A DNA stretch of 64,000 bases. It comes from Bacteroidaceae bacterium. Lineage in GTDB: Bacteria; Bacteroidota; Bacteroidia; Bacteroidales; Muribaculaceae. A program made the position numbers and the translations under genes. The stretch covers positions 217,531 through 281,530 of the forward strand of contig JAETNO010000001.1 in the NCBI GenBank assembly GCA_021768245.1, written 5' to 3'. Position 1 is the stretch's first letter; every line of letters starts with the position of its first letter. Positions 14,485-22,628 of this stretch are shown here, piece after piece. Under the pieces are notes generated by a model. It did no database searches. It saw only the letters and a list, made by a program, of their open reading frames with translations, and was not told the DNA's origin.

Positions 14485-16671
14485 ATGAATTTCAAAAAAT
14501 TAATCGTAGCAGTAGTGGTGTCATCAGGAATGTCCCCACTTGCAGCAGAGACCGTTCAGCTATACGATTTCGAAAGCGATGGCTGGTATTTTAAGAAAAT
14601 ATCGGAGAACACAGTAGAGTTATCTCCGATTTCCTATTCTTTCGAAACTCCGGAAAGTGCGCCCAGCTATCAAGGACAGAACGGTGGTTACAGCGGTCTG
14701 CCTTATCAAATATCCGATAACGATGGCAACTACTACGAGGTCGTCGGCATTGGCGCACACGCATTTGAAGGCTCAACAATCAGGGGGATTTCCGTTGAAC
14801 TCTTATCTTCTGCGTATCAGAGTTTCACGTACATAGGCGACTATGCCTTTAAGGGTTGTGATTACTTGGAATATGCTGAAATTCCGTCGCCAGTGAAAAC
14901 CATCGGAGAATCCGCTTTCGAGGCTTGCTCTTCTCTAAAACACGTGGCTCTGGGTTTCTCAGGTGGGAATGAATGGGGCAGCAAGGAGATAACTATTGGA
15001 ATCAACGCATTCAAGAATACAGCTTCATTGACGGATGTATTTTTTAATCGGGGATTTGACAATATAACAGTCTTATCAGATTCCGAGAATCCAAATACAT
15101 TCACGACTTGTGGATCGGAGACAGACCCTACACGTTTTTATTGCAGAGATCCGTATGAATATGCCTACAGCTCAGTTGGGGTTAATTGGTCACGCTATGG
15201 AACTTTCAATACTCCCCGAATCACCTATACGGGCGAGGATGTGACCACGCCACCCATGCCCACATTTACATCGAACATTCCGGAATCATCAAACGTAATA
15301 GTAACTATTGGGCAAATAAATTGTAACACTGGGATTAAAGATGTAAATCATGATGGAAGCGGATATGATGCAACTGCATATGTCAGCTTTATGATTCGAA
15401 ATGAGTTCACATTTTCCATACCTCTTTCTTTCAATTTTCGCATCGCCCCGGCTCCATTGACTTTAAAAGTTGCAGATGCCTCAAGGGAATACGGCGAACC
15501 CAATCCCAAGTTTGATTTCAGTCTGGAAGGGTTTGTAAATGGAGAAAACGAAGATGTCTTGCATCCCTACACCCCTGTAATTGCAGATTGGACTGAAAAT
15601 TTCCCCACAGAATCCTCCCCTGTAGGAACTTACATGGTGGAAGGTTTTATTAATCTTCAAAATTCAAATTACGAGCTATTGTCTATCCCCGGAAATCTGA
15701 CAATCACCCCGGCACCTCTTACTATCTCAGCTCTGCCTTGCACTCGCCAATACGGACAGGATACCCCTGATGTAAAATTAGACTATAATGGATTCAAGAA
15801 CAATGAAACAGCAGAGGCCCTTTCAAAACAGCCGGAGACTCATATTGATGCCGATAAAAGCTCTCCTGTAGGTGAATATCCGATTTCCGTAACAGGAGCC
15901 GAGGCTCAGAATTATTCAATTTCTTATGAGCCGGGAGTGCTGACTATTACGCAAGCAGACCAAACTATTGAATGGACACAGGACTTCTCTGATGTCAAAA
16001 TCGGCGATGAAGTTGATTTGACTGCGGCTGCTTCGTCAGGTCTTGTCATAGAATACACGTCTTCCAATCACGATGTCGCCGAGATAGATGGTTCTAATGT
16101 CAAGTTCCTCCGCGAAGGACCCGTTACAATAACCGCTATCCAGATCGGCGATGCCAATTATCATGCAGCACCATCTGTAGAAAAGGAGATTACGGTTTCT
16201 CCAATTCATGTTGAAACAATCAGTCTGAATACTGCGGAGGAATGTCTGGAAGTTGGAGCAACCCTACAATTAGAAGCTGTGATTGGCCCGGAGAACGCAA
16301 CAGACAAAGAATTAAGATGGGAATCGTCTGATCCAACCGTTGCAAGCATCTCTGAAAGCGGATTGGTGTCAGCCTTAGAAGTCGGCACTACCACTATCAC
16401 TGCATATGCAACAGATGGGTCTGGTGTCTCTGCATCTTGTGTCATTAATGTAAGCTTGTCAAGCGGTATTAGTACGATTAATGAAGATGGCTTAAAAATG
16501 ACAATCGAGGGTAATAGGATAATCTTCCATACCTCAGATGACGACTTGAAGGTTGATGTCTTTAATATAAGCGGTAAACTTGTTTATCAAGGTACTGATA
16601 GAATCATTTCATTACCGAGCGGGATATATATCATATCGGTTTCTGGTAAGACTTATAAAATTATCCTTTGA
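14485..16671 (+). CDS. Secreted BspA-like leucine-rich-repeat protein with MBG, Big_2 and sorting-tail domains
   Basis: A 728-residue exported protein. It has a Sec signal peptide (KKLIVAVVVSSGMSPLAAE, residues ~4-22). BspA-type LRRs follow (~90-155: IGAHAFEGSTIRG, IGDYAFKGCDYLEYAEIPSPVKTIGESAFEACSSLKHV). Two MBG-type repeats come next (~323 and ~409: APLTLKVADASREYGEPNP and APLTISALPCTRQYGQDTP), then a Big_2-like immunoglobulin domain (~575-655: LEAVIGPENATDKELRWESSDPTVASISESGLVSALEVGTTTITAYA). The C-terminus (VDVFNISGKLVYQG...LPSGIYIISVSGKTYKIIL) resembles a type IX secretion sorting domain. BspA-like proteins mediate adhesion in other Bacteroidetes. It is likely cell-surface or secreted cargo of the element. 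The ATG at 14485 directly precedes the signal peptide. Confidence 0.85.
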   Translation: MNFKKLIVAVVVSSGMSPLAAETVQLYDFESDGWYFKKISENTVELSPISYSFETPESAPSYQGQNGGYSGLPYQISDNDGNYYEVVGIGAHAFEGSTIRGISVELLSSAYQSFTYIGDYAFKGCDYLEYAEIPSPVKTIGESAFEACSSLKHVALGFSGGNEWGSKEITIGINAFKNTASLTDVFFNRGFDNITVLSDSENPNTFTTCGSETDPTRFYCRDPYEYAYSSVGVNWSRYGTFNTPRITYTGEDVTTPPMPTFTSNIPESSNVIVTIGQINCNTGIKDVNHDGSGYDATAYVSFMIRNEFTFSIPLSFNFRIAPAPLTLKVADASREYGEPNPKFDFSLEGFVNGENEDVLHPYTPVIADWTENFPTESSPVGTYMVEGFINLQNSNYELLSIPGNLTITPAPLTISALPCTRQYGQDTPDVKLDYNGFKNNETAEALSKQPETHIDADKSSPVGEYPISVTGAEAQNYSISYEPGVLTITQADQTIEWTQDFSDVKIGDEVDLTAAASSGLVIEYTSSNHDVAEIDGSNVKFLREGPVTITAIQIGDANYHAAPSVEKEITVSPIHVETISLNTAEECLEVGATLQLEAVIGPENATDKELRWESSDPTVASISESGLVSALEVGTTTITAYATDGSGVSASCVINVSLSSGISTINEDGLKMTIEGNRIIFHTSDDDLKVDVFNISGKLVYQGTDRIISLPSGIYIISVSGKTYKIIL

Positions 16672-16692
16672 TAGTTTACCCTATCACTTAGG

Positions 16693-16726
16693 CAGCTCAC
16701 TCTTAATCGGGTGGGCTGTTTTGTTT
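16693..16726 (+). terminator. Terminator of the BspA-like gene
   Basis: CAGCTCAC (16693-16700) pairs with GTGGGCTG (16711-16718) with one G-U pair, followed by TTTTGTTTG. It is 21 bp after the stop. Confidence 0.65.
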
Positions 16727-17308
16727 GTGGGGAGTAAAAGAAAAATGAAGAGCCGTTATCAATCTTCTTCGGATCGACTTAGCTCCTCGATGGGCGTGAG
16801 CGTTCTGTTTGCAGGTCTAAAGCCATACAAATTACTAACATCGTTTCCATCCTACCAATCGTAAAATTTAGCATTCTCTTCGACGCTACTACGACCAGGC
16901 AATATTATGGAGAGTTCCAGACCCGGCCACGCTCTCATGAGCGCACTGACCGAATCTTTCATTCTCAATAATAAGGTTTTTAGCCGGAATTAAACAGTAA
17001 TTTTTTCAATTACTGACACTGCTTCCGGCGCATTTTTGTACGGAAATCGATGGCTCATGGCATTTGAGACCTATTCGCACATTTACTTCAATCCTTCTGC
17101 CTTAATATCGCGCTGTAAGTGTAGAAAACTCTGATATAACCCTGTCAAACCATTATAAATGACATTCGGAAGAGGCTGATTTGGCCGGTCGTTTTCCGGC
17201 GATCAAATAAGTGCTTTTGAATTGCTATCTAACTACGTTGAAATGCCAAAAATGGAGATAGAAAGCCATGACAAACCTTAAATATGAATAACTTAACGAG
17301 AAATACAT
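16727..17308. other. Gene-free stretch with nested inverted repeats
   Basis: No plausible gene is seen here. The clearest structure is a nested inverted repeat: GCCGGAA (16983-16989) with TTCCGGC (17023-17029), enclosing CAGTAATT (16995-17002) with AATTACTG (17008-17015). A second GCCGG/CCGGC pair lies at 17184-17188 and 17196-17200. These could be a recombinase site, operator or transfer/replication site. The sequence does not decide between them. Confidence 0.5.
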
Positions 17309-17611
17309 ATGAAATTTTATTTTAAGACAGAGAATGAGAACGAGGACAAAATTCCATGTGAGGTAGTTCCCTTTATACCTGAAAAATTTGAATTCGACAT
17401 ATTCAAGTTAAAGACATATATTGGTGAATTAAACGTCCGCAAGGGATTGGTTATAGAGACCTCCCTATCTGAATTATTTGAAGTATGCCCGCGCGAAAGA
17501 AGGCGTTCTGACGCATACGACTCCATGATTAAATTTCTAAGGGTTGAACTTGGGATAGAGTTAATTATATCAAAAAATCGCTATGGAGCTATCGCAGATA
17601 ATCCTTGCTGA
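17309..17611 (+). CDS. Hypothetical protein, paralog A of a tandem pair (100 aa)
   Basis: A 100-residue protein whose core, LKTYIGELNVRKGLVIETSLSELFEVCPRERRRSDAYDSMIKFLRVELGIELII, is clearly repeated in the next gene. The shared pattern YIGE..xxGL.IE..L.EL..V.PR.RRR.DAY...[IV]K[FY]L..E..I.L.I suggests a small alpha/beta fold with a basic RRR turn that could contact nucleic acid. It has no signal peptide. It overlaps the following gene by 29 bp in another frame. I do not recognise the family. Confidence 0.7.
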   Translation: MKFYFKTENENEDKIPCEVVPFIPEKFEFDIFKLKTYIGELNVRKGLVIETSLSELFEVCPRERRRSDAYDSMIKFLRVELGIELIISKNRYGAIADNPC

Positions 17612-17885
17612 ATCCGACGGTTTCCTTCGTGGCAATACGCCCGCTGTGAAATGTGAATCAGAACAACAACTCGGTTTAACTACGATTGAGCAAGATGTGA
17701 TGTCATTGAAGCAATATATCGGAGAGACCGGTTTCAAAAGTGGACTCTGCATTGAGATTACATTGAAAGAACTATTGAGCGTCGTTCCAAGAAATAGAAG
17801 GAGGACAGACGCATACGCAACACTCGTCAAATATCTTAAAGACGAGTGCAACATAACCTTAACCATAAAATCAAACAAAAAATGA
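17583..17885 (+). CDS. Hypothetical protein, paralog B of a tandem pair (100 aa)
   Basis: Equal in length to its upstream neighbour and homologous to it from residue ~38 on: LKQYIGETGFKSGLCIEITLKELLSVVPRNRRRTDAYATLVKYLKDECNITLTI. The N-terminal 35 residues (MELSQIILAESDGFLRGNTPAVKCESEQQLGL) differ. The stop overlaps the start of the third gene by 4 bp (ATGA), so all three are translationally coupled. The pair probably arose by tandem duplication and may act as a heterodimer. That is inference from similarity and spacing alone. Confidence 0.7.
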   Translation: MELSQIILAESDGFLRGNTPAVKCESEQQLGLTTIEQDVMSLKQYIGETGFKSGLCIEITLKELLSVVPRNRRRTDAYATLVKYLKDECNITLTIKSNKK

Positions 17886-18328
17886 AAAAGAAAATATTTA
17901 TCACCGGCGCGGTTAGAGAATATGACAGCGCAAACCCAAAAGTTTTCACTGATGAAATAGAGGAGTATATCAAAGACAAACTTGTGATTCCTGATGATGC
18001 ACAAAAAATTTCTGTGACTACTTTTGAAAACAACCCTGAAGAACTTACTATAATGTGTAATTTCGGTACTGGCAGAGATGTAGATCCCGGCTTGATTTCA
18101 AGAGAGATGTATAGATGCTTTACAGGGGAATGTGCTACTTTCACAGCTCAGAATTCGATATATTGGGCTATGAACTTCGGCCCGGACTATCCTATGAACG
18201 TTCAATTTCCGATTAAAGACACTATTGATGCCCATAGAAAGAATACGAATTACTATAAAGCCAATAGATACAAGAATTTAGAAATAGTGGAGAAACCCTC
18301 CAATCTCAGAATAAAGATAAAATTTTGA
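17882..18328 (+). CDS. Hypothetical protein (148 aa), third gene of the paralog operon
   Basis: Reads MKKKIFITGAVREYDSANPKVFTDEIEEYIKDKLVIPDDAQKISVTTFENNPEELTIMCNFGTGRDVDPGLISREMYRCFTGECATFTAQNSIYWAMNFGPDYPMNVQFPI. It shows strand-helix alternation, no signal peptide and no motif I can assign. The ATG at 17882 overlaps the previous stop; a longer frame reaching to 17846 would sit inside the upstream gene. A terminator follows at 18335. Confidence 0.65.
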   Translation: MKKKIFITGAVREYDSANPKVFTDEIEEYIKDKLVIPDDAQKISVTTFENNPEELTIMCNFGTGRDVDPGLISREMYRCFTGECATFTAQNSIYWAMNFGPDYPMNVQFPIKDTIDAHRKNTNYYKANRYKNLEIVEKPSNLRIKIKF

Positions 18329-18334
18329 AAAATC

Positions 18335-18371
18335 AGGCAAGCCGGAGCATATTCCGACCTGCCTTTTTATT
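18335..18371 (+). terminator. Terminator between convergent genes
   Basis: AGGCA (18335-18339) with TGCCT (18360-18364) and an inner CCGGA (18342-18346) with TTCCG form a two-part stem, followed by TTTTTATTTT. It lies between the plus-strand triple operon and the end of the minus-strand endonuclease gene. Confidence 0.6.
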
Positions 18372-19268
18372 TTAAGGATTCTGTGATTTCCACAGTTGAT
18401 ACTCTTCATCAGTTATTTCTTCAAATATTGCCTTCGCTACTTTACTGACATTGCCAGTTCTTACAAAATTGTGAATACTACCTGCTCCCATACTGTAATA
18501 CTTTGCACAATCAAGCATGGTTGGGAAACATATAATTGTACCATCCTCTTGAGTTGCCTTGATGCGTCGGCCACGAGCTTGTTGAGCAGCTTTCATATTA
18601 GCTAACATTTCAGCAGACATCTCATGCTTGCCATCACCCCACCAACCGCCGGGGTTCTGCTCATGCCATCCTTTCGCGGCTTTAGTAGCTGCTTCTGGAT
18701 TTTTCCCTTTCATTCGCGCAGACTGATTAGCATTCATTTCGGAGGTACGTGTCTTTCCTCTATTAGCTTCGCTTTTCTTTTTGCAAGTTTCAGCAGATTG
18801 TTTCTTACCACGACGTTTATCAGCCCCACGTTTAACACTTTCAGGAGGCATTGGTTTACCACGTCGATTATCTCCATTCTGTTTGCAACGTGCTTCATCA
18901 AACTTAACTCCCTTATTGCCACTTCCTCCTCGATTACCATTCAGGCCGTTTTCGTAAGAGTCATACTTGGCGATATAGAAGGTCTCACGCTCATCCGCGA
19001 TGGGTTTGAAATCATTAGGATTATCAATCTCAATAGTTTCAAGTATTTCAAGTTTCCAATTATCTCTCGGCACTGCATCCATTGCTTCGAGCATCTTTCG
19101 CCCTGCATAGTTTGAAACCTTTTTGTTGAAGCAAGCATTCCTCTTGTCAATATCATCGGTTACTCCCACATAACTTTTCCCATCGTATTCCGAGCCGTCC
19201 ATTTCTACCCATCTGCGATATACAATTAAGTCAATTTTCCCATTGTCATTAAATCTATATGTTTTCAT
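18372..19268 (-). CDS. GIY-YIG/NUMOD-type endonuclease (homing-endonuclease-like)
   Basis: A 298-residue protein. The N-terminal part (DLIVYRRWVEMDGSEYDGKSYVGVTDDIDKRNACF...DNWKLEILETI) resembles a divergent GIY-YIG nuclease fold, in which SYVGVT stands for the YIG strand. The middle is a basic array of NUMOD3-like repeats (KPMPPESVKRGADKRRGKKQSAETCKKKSEANRGKTRTSEMNANQSARMKGK). The C-terminus (CFPTMLDCAKYYSMGAGSIHNFVRTGN) is a NUMOD1-like helix-turn-helix. This is the architecture of phage homing endonucleases. No split gene is visible around it, so it is a free-standing copy. It is the only minus-strand gene in this part of the element, consistent with independent insertion. Confidence 0.8.
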   Translation of the reverse strand: MKTYRFNDNGKIDLIVYRRWVEMDGSEYDGKSYVGVTDDIDKRNACFNKKVSNYAGRKMLEAMDAVPRDNWKLEILETIEIDNPNDFKPIADERETFYIAKYDSYENGLNGNRGGSGNKGVKFDEARCKQNGDNRRGKPMPPESVKRGADKRRGKKQSAETCKKKSEANRGKTRTSEMNANQSARMKGKNPEAATKAAKGWHEQNPGGWWGDGKHEMSAEMLANMKAAQQARGRRIKATQEDGTIICFPTMLDCAKYYSMGAGSIHNFVRTGNVSKVAKAIFEEITDEEYQLWKSQNP

Positions 19269-19429
19269 GCTATAAAAATTTTATTGATTCCTCTGTGTTA
19301 TCGCAAAAGCATAAAGCCATCGATAACTCATGATAAGCTGATTTAAGTGCCTATCACAAATAAGAATATAACCCTTTCCCAGCGGAGTTTTTGAAACTTG
19401 CATCTAAGCCCCTTGAAAACCTTAGAAAT

Positions 19430-20329
19430 ATGAAAAGTCAAATGATAAGTATAGCAAATAGACTAAATTGGATAAAATTTGGACTTGAAGAAAAGTCTGT
19501 TTATGATGTATTGGAAATGATTCAGTGCGGAGATATACAGTTGTATGATTCCGAATATGGAGGATATGATCTAAGAAAGATAACTGAGGCTATACGCAAT
19601 CAGCCAGATCCGAAAATTCAAAACGATTGGAAGGCTCGGTTTTTGCCGGTGGTGTTCTTTAACGGTATATGGGATGGAACAAAGATCAACAAGTATTCAT
19701 GTATTACTGCCTTGGATTTTGACCACATCCATACTGACGAAGAATTAAACAATACGATAGCATTACTGAAGAGTGCGCCATTTGTATTGGCTATTTTCAG
19801 GACTTTCAAGCCTATGAGAATTAAAGCTTTGATTATGCACAACAACACTGATCCTGCCAAACATACTGAAATGTACGAGCAAATAACAAAACTATTTGGT
19901 ATAAGTTTGCTCGACATAGGATGCAAGGATCTAAGTAGAAAAACTTATCTGCCGTGGGATGAAGATATATGGGTTAATCATAATTGCTCAAAATATCAAT
20001 TCATTCCCGGTAATCCATTAGTTACAATGCAAGCGAAAAGGACTTATCAAGGGACTAAATCTAAATCTCCACAGAGCATTATCAACATCCTTAATAGTTC
20101 ATGGCGGAAGAATCATCCCGAATATTGGAAAGAAGGGAATCGTGCGCAGTCAATCTTCAAATGTGCCTGTGAGTTCTGCATTTATGGTGTACCGCAGGAC
20201 ATGGCAGAAGATTATTTCTTGAATGGAGGTTGGATAGCTAACGACTTCACCGCTGATGAAGCCATTAAGCACGTGCGTGGAGCTTACGGATGTAATAAGA
20301 ATAATTTTGGCAGTAAAGATTTTGTATAA
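19430..20329 (+). CDS. BT4734/VirE-N-like protein (primase-like replication protein)
   Basis: The central region matches the BT4734-like/VirE N-terminal domain of Bacteroidetes elements: NGIWDGTKINKYSCITALDFDHI, then FRTFKPMRIKALIMHNNTDPAKHTEMYEQITKLFGI..LDIGCKDLSRKTYLPWDEDIWVN. The DFDH pair and the later SR-K/Y-LPWD signature are typical. Such proteins have been related to archaeo-eukaryotic primase-like folds and normally accompany a helicase, as here (20495). The ATG at 19430 is preferred to the TTG at 19391. The C-terminal part (SWRKNHPEYWKEGNRAQSIFKCACEFCIYGV) resembles a primase C-terminal helical domain. Priming activity is inferred. Confidence 0.75.
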   Translation: MKSQMISIANRLNWIKFGLEEKSVYDVLEMIQCGDIQLYDSEYGGYDLRKITEAIRNQPDPKIQNDWKARFLPVVFFNGIWDGTKINKYSCITALDFDHIHTDEELNNTIALLKSAPFVLAIFRTFKPMRIKALIMHNNTDPAKHTEMYEQITKLFGISLLDIGCKDLSRKTYLPWDEDIWVNHNCSKYQFIPGNPLVTMQAKRTYQGTKSKSPQSIINILNSSWRKNHPEYWKEGNRAQSIFKCACEFCIYGVPQDMAEDYFLNGGWIANDFTADEAIKHVRGAYGCNKNNFGSKDFV

Positions 20330-20333
20330 GACA

Positions 20334-20441
20334 ATGATGTGTTTAGGGTACCGCAAGAACATTGAAGAGAATAAAGGTCTCCTCAGACGGCGGGAGCCTA
20401 AACGCACGCAACAAAATATTGAAAAATCACTCTCTTTATAA
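20334..20441 (+). CDS. Possible small basic protein (35 aa)
   Basis: A short frame 4 bp after the primase stop, beginning MMCLGYRKNIEENKGLLRRR and continuing EPKRTQQNIEKSLSL. It is basic and helical and sits inside the replication operon. No family is recognised and it could simply be spacer. It is listed because spacing and start position fit coupled translation. Confidence 0.3.
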   Translation: MMCLGYRKNIEENKGLLRRREPKRTQQNIEKSLSL

Positions 20442-20494
20442 GGGGAAATCGAAAAACAATAAAAAAGTGTGCAGGAGACACTACCGTTAACATT

Positions 20495-22384
20495 ATGACA
20501 AAGACACCGATTATAATGCCTAAGAGTGTTAGATACATGACTCAGGCTTACCCATTATTAAAAAGTACACTTCCCAACTTCGGAAAATATATACTTGATA
20601 AATCGTTGACAGGATGTGGAGGAACGGAGTTTTTTATCAACTCCGGTCGTCCTCTCGTTCTTGTTTCGCCAAGAACGGGAGTATTGGTGAATAAATCCAA
20701 ACAACATCCTGAGTGTCATTTATTCAGAGATGCAACAGATACACCTCTATCACAATTAAAAAAGGAACTTAGGTTTTATCTGGATAAATGCTCAGGGATA
20801 TTCGGACACATCCACATACCGATTATACTCGTGACTCTTGATTCCGCCAAGTATGTGATAGAGGAACTTAAATTCAGTGGTATCATTGATGATTTCCTAT
20901 TCCTTGTCGATGAATTTCAATGCCTAATAAGCGACGCAGCATTCAAGGGGAAAGTGGATTTAGAGTTTCTCACGATGCTTGATACAGAAGCCATCAATAT
21001 TTGCTATATGTCGGCAACTCCCATTGATGAGACTTACCTTAGCGCATTGCCGGAGTTTCAGAATGTAGATTATTACAAACTCGAATGGGATCCCGCCGTG
21101 GTAGTGGAGCCGACCGTCAAGGAGATAATGATGAAAAAAGGGGAAACGGCATCTGATATTATCACCGGAATTATATCAGGCTACCGGCGGAATGGCTACT
21201 TTAAGAGGATATTTATCAATGGTACTAATTATGATGCAACTGAAGCTGTATTCTTTATCAATGAGGTCAAGACGATATTTCAGATTATCAAAGCCAATAA
21301 CTTGCAACCAAAAGAAGTTACTGTCCTAATATCAGCAAGTAATAAATATGCCTCAAAAAAAGAGAATACCAAGTATTTGATACAACAACCATCCACAGAC
21401 AAGCATAATCCCGTAAATACACCTTTTACCTTTTGCAGTAAGGCGAGTTTCGAAGGAAGAGACTTTTACAGTAGGTCAGCATTTACATATATCTTCCTCG
21501 ATGGTAAGAAGGATTGGGAAGTGCATGATACCACCATTGAGATACCTCAGATGCTCGGCAGACAGCGGCTTGATGATAACCCTTTCAAATACAATGCCGA
21601 GATTTATTATCGCACAAAGCCTACCGTGCAGAGCGAAGCTGAATATATGAAAGCCATCGGGGATAAACTTCATGAATCTCAGGCAATCATGGATAGTTTC
21701 AATAATGGAGACGAATGTCTTAAGAAATCGTTGGTAAATATGGTAAAGAACCGTGATCCGAATAATACCTATCTTACCAATTATCTTGATGTGATTGATG
21801 ATGCAAATGGGAATTACGGACTAAAGACTAATCTTCTTGTGGCAGCTGCGGAACATAATCTTGCAACCAATAAAGCTCATTTCTACAGCAACCCACTATT
21901 TCTCACAACAGCCATTCACAATCAGATGGCTACCTGTAATACAAAGCCGCCCGAGTTGCGCGATTTCGAAAAGCATTTCAATGAAGCAGTGTCCTTTCAG
22001 AAGCGAATGGAACTATATGCAACATTCCTTTCGACATTCCCTAACTACGCACCATTACTGTTGCGCAATCCATTCATTGAGCTTAAATACCATGAATACT
22101 ACAATCACTTCGGTCCGGCGAAATTGCTGAGGCTTAACTATGAAGAAACAGCCATTGAGAATGAAATATATCGGCAGAAGATAATTATTCAATGCCGAAA
22201 CTATTTCCAGCGCGGGCGACAATACACTGCCTCCGAAGTCAAATCATCCCTTCAATCCATATACAACGGCATCGGCTATGACAGAACGGCGACAGCCACC
22301 CAGCTATTAGAATATCTCTCAGTGCAGACCTTACAGACTACTGCTCCGGATGGTTCCAGACCTCGCGTGTATATGGTAAAGTAG
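20495..22384 (+). CDS. SF2 DEAD/DEAH-type helicase with unusual motif I
   Basis: A 629-residue helicase-like protein. Motif II is LVDEFQ (D139/E140), motif III is YMSATP (172-176), and motif VI is in PQMLGRQR near residue 360, preceded by the ASFEGRDFYSRSAF region of motif V. Motif I appears as SLTGCGGTEF (37-46), where the usual GKT lysine is replaced. Either the ATPase is altered or this is the variant of a phage-type family. The second RecA-like domain (ITGIISGYRRNGYFKRIFINGTNYDATEAVFF) is recognisable. It follows the primase-like gene and precedes the GACACA array, so it is the likely replicative or origin-opening helicase of the element. Confidence 0.75.
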   Translation: MTKTPIIMPKSVRYMTQAYPLLKSTLPNFGKYILDKSLTGCGGTEFFINSGRPLVLVSPRTGVLVNKSKQHPECHLFRDATDTPLSQLKKELRFYLDKCSGIFGHIHIPIILVTLDSAKYVIEELKFSGIIDDFLFLVDEFQCLISDAAFKGKVDLEFLTMLDTEAINICYMSATPIDETYLSALPEFQNVDYYKLEWDPAVVVEPTVKEIMMKKGETASDIITGIISGYRRNGYFKRIFINGTNYDATEAVFFINEVKTIFQIIKANNLQPKEVTVLISASNKYASKKENTKYLIQQPSTDKHNPVNTPFTFCSKASFEGRDFYSRSAFTYIFLDGKKDWEVHDTTIEIPQMLGRQRLDDNPFKYNAEIYYRTKPTVQSEAEYMKAIGDKLHESQAIMDSFNNGDECLKKSLVNMVKNRDPNNTYLTNYLDVIDDANGNYGLKTNLLVAAAEHNLATNKAHFYSNPLFLTTAIHNQMATCNTKPPELRDFEKHFNEAVSFQKRMELYATFLSTFPNYAPLLLRNPFIELKYHEYYNHFGPAKLLRLNYEETAIENEIYRQKIIIQCRNYFQRGRQYTASEVKSSLQSIYNGIGYDRTATATQLLEYLSVQTLQTTAPDGSRPRVYMVK

Positions 22385-22406
22385 TATTATTCTAGGGATT
22401 TTCATG

Positions 22407-22569
22407 GTGTCGCGCGACACGACACAAGATAACGTATTGAAGATTAGTATTAGTATGGATGAGAGTCTAATTTGCGACACAAGTACGACACATCTCCGAC
22501 ACGTCTTAATCCCATTACAGACACATTAAAATGACTCTCCGGCACATCATGAGACACACCTGCGACACA
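22407..22569 (+). repeat. Iteron-like array of GACACA boxes with a perfect 14-bp palindrome (candidate replication origin)
   Basis: GTGTCGCGCGACAC (22407-22420) is a perfect palindrome. Boxes on the same strand start at 22421, 22476, 22487, 22498 (GACACG), 22520, 22553 and 22564. All seven start positions are congruent modulo 11, so the boxes lie on one face of the helix. Near-matches occur at 22416 and 22541. The array lies between the convergent helicase and DUF3987 genes, and an 11-bp period excludes a coding repeat. Helically phased direct repeats next to replication genes are the usual look of an initiator-binding origin. Origin function is inferred. Confidence 0.7.
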
Positions 22570-22577
22570 AAAGATTA

Positions 22578-22616
22578 AGGGAGCATACCATTAGTACACT
22601 CCCTGTTTTGTTTTCA
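22578..22616 (+). terminator. Terminator after the helicase/origin region
   Basis: AGGGAG (22578-22583) pairs with CTCCCT (22599-22604), followed by GTTTTGTTTTC. It separates the convergent helicase and DUF3987 genes. Confidence 0.6.
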
Positions 22617-22628
22617 CTTGCGCTCGGA

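Noticed and set aside
14340..14594. An 84-codon frame between the 73-aa gene and the BspA-like gene
   Set aside because: It contains the hairpin at 14381-14411 and overlaps the signal-peptide region of the next gene in another frame.
22407..22569. The GACACA array as a degenerate coding repeat
   Set aside because: The 11-bp period would shift frame at each copy and stop codons occur in every frame.
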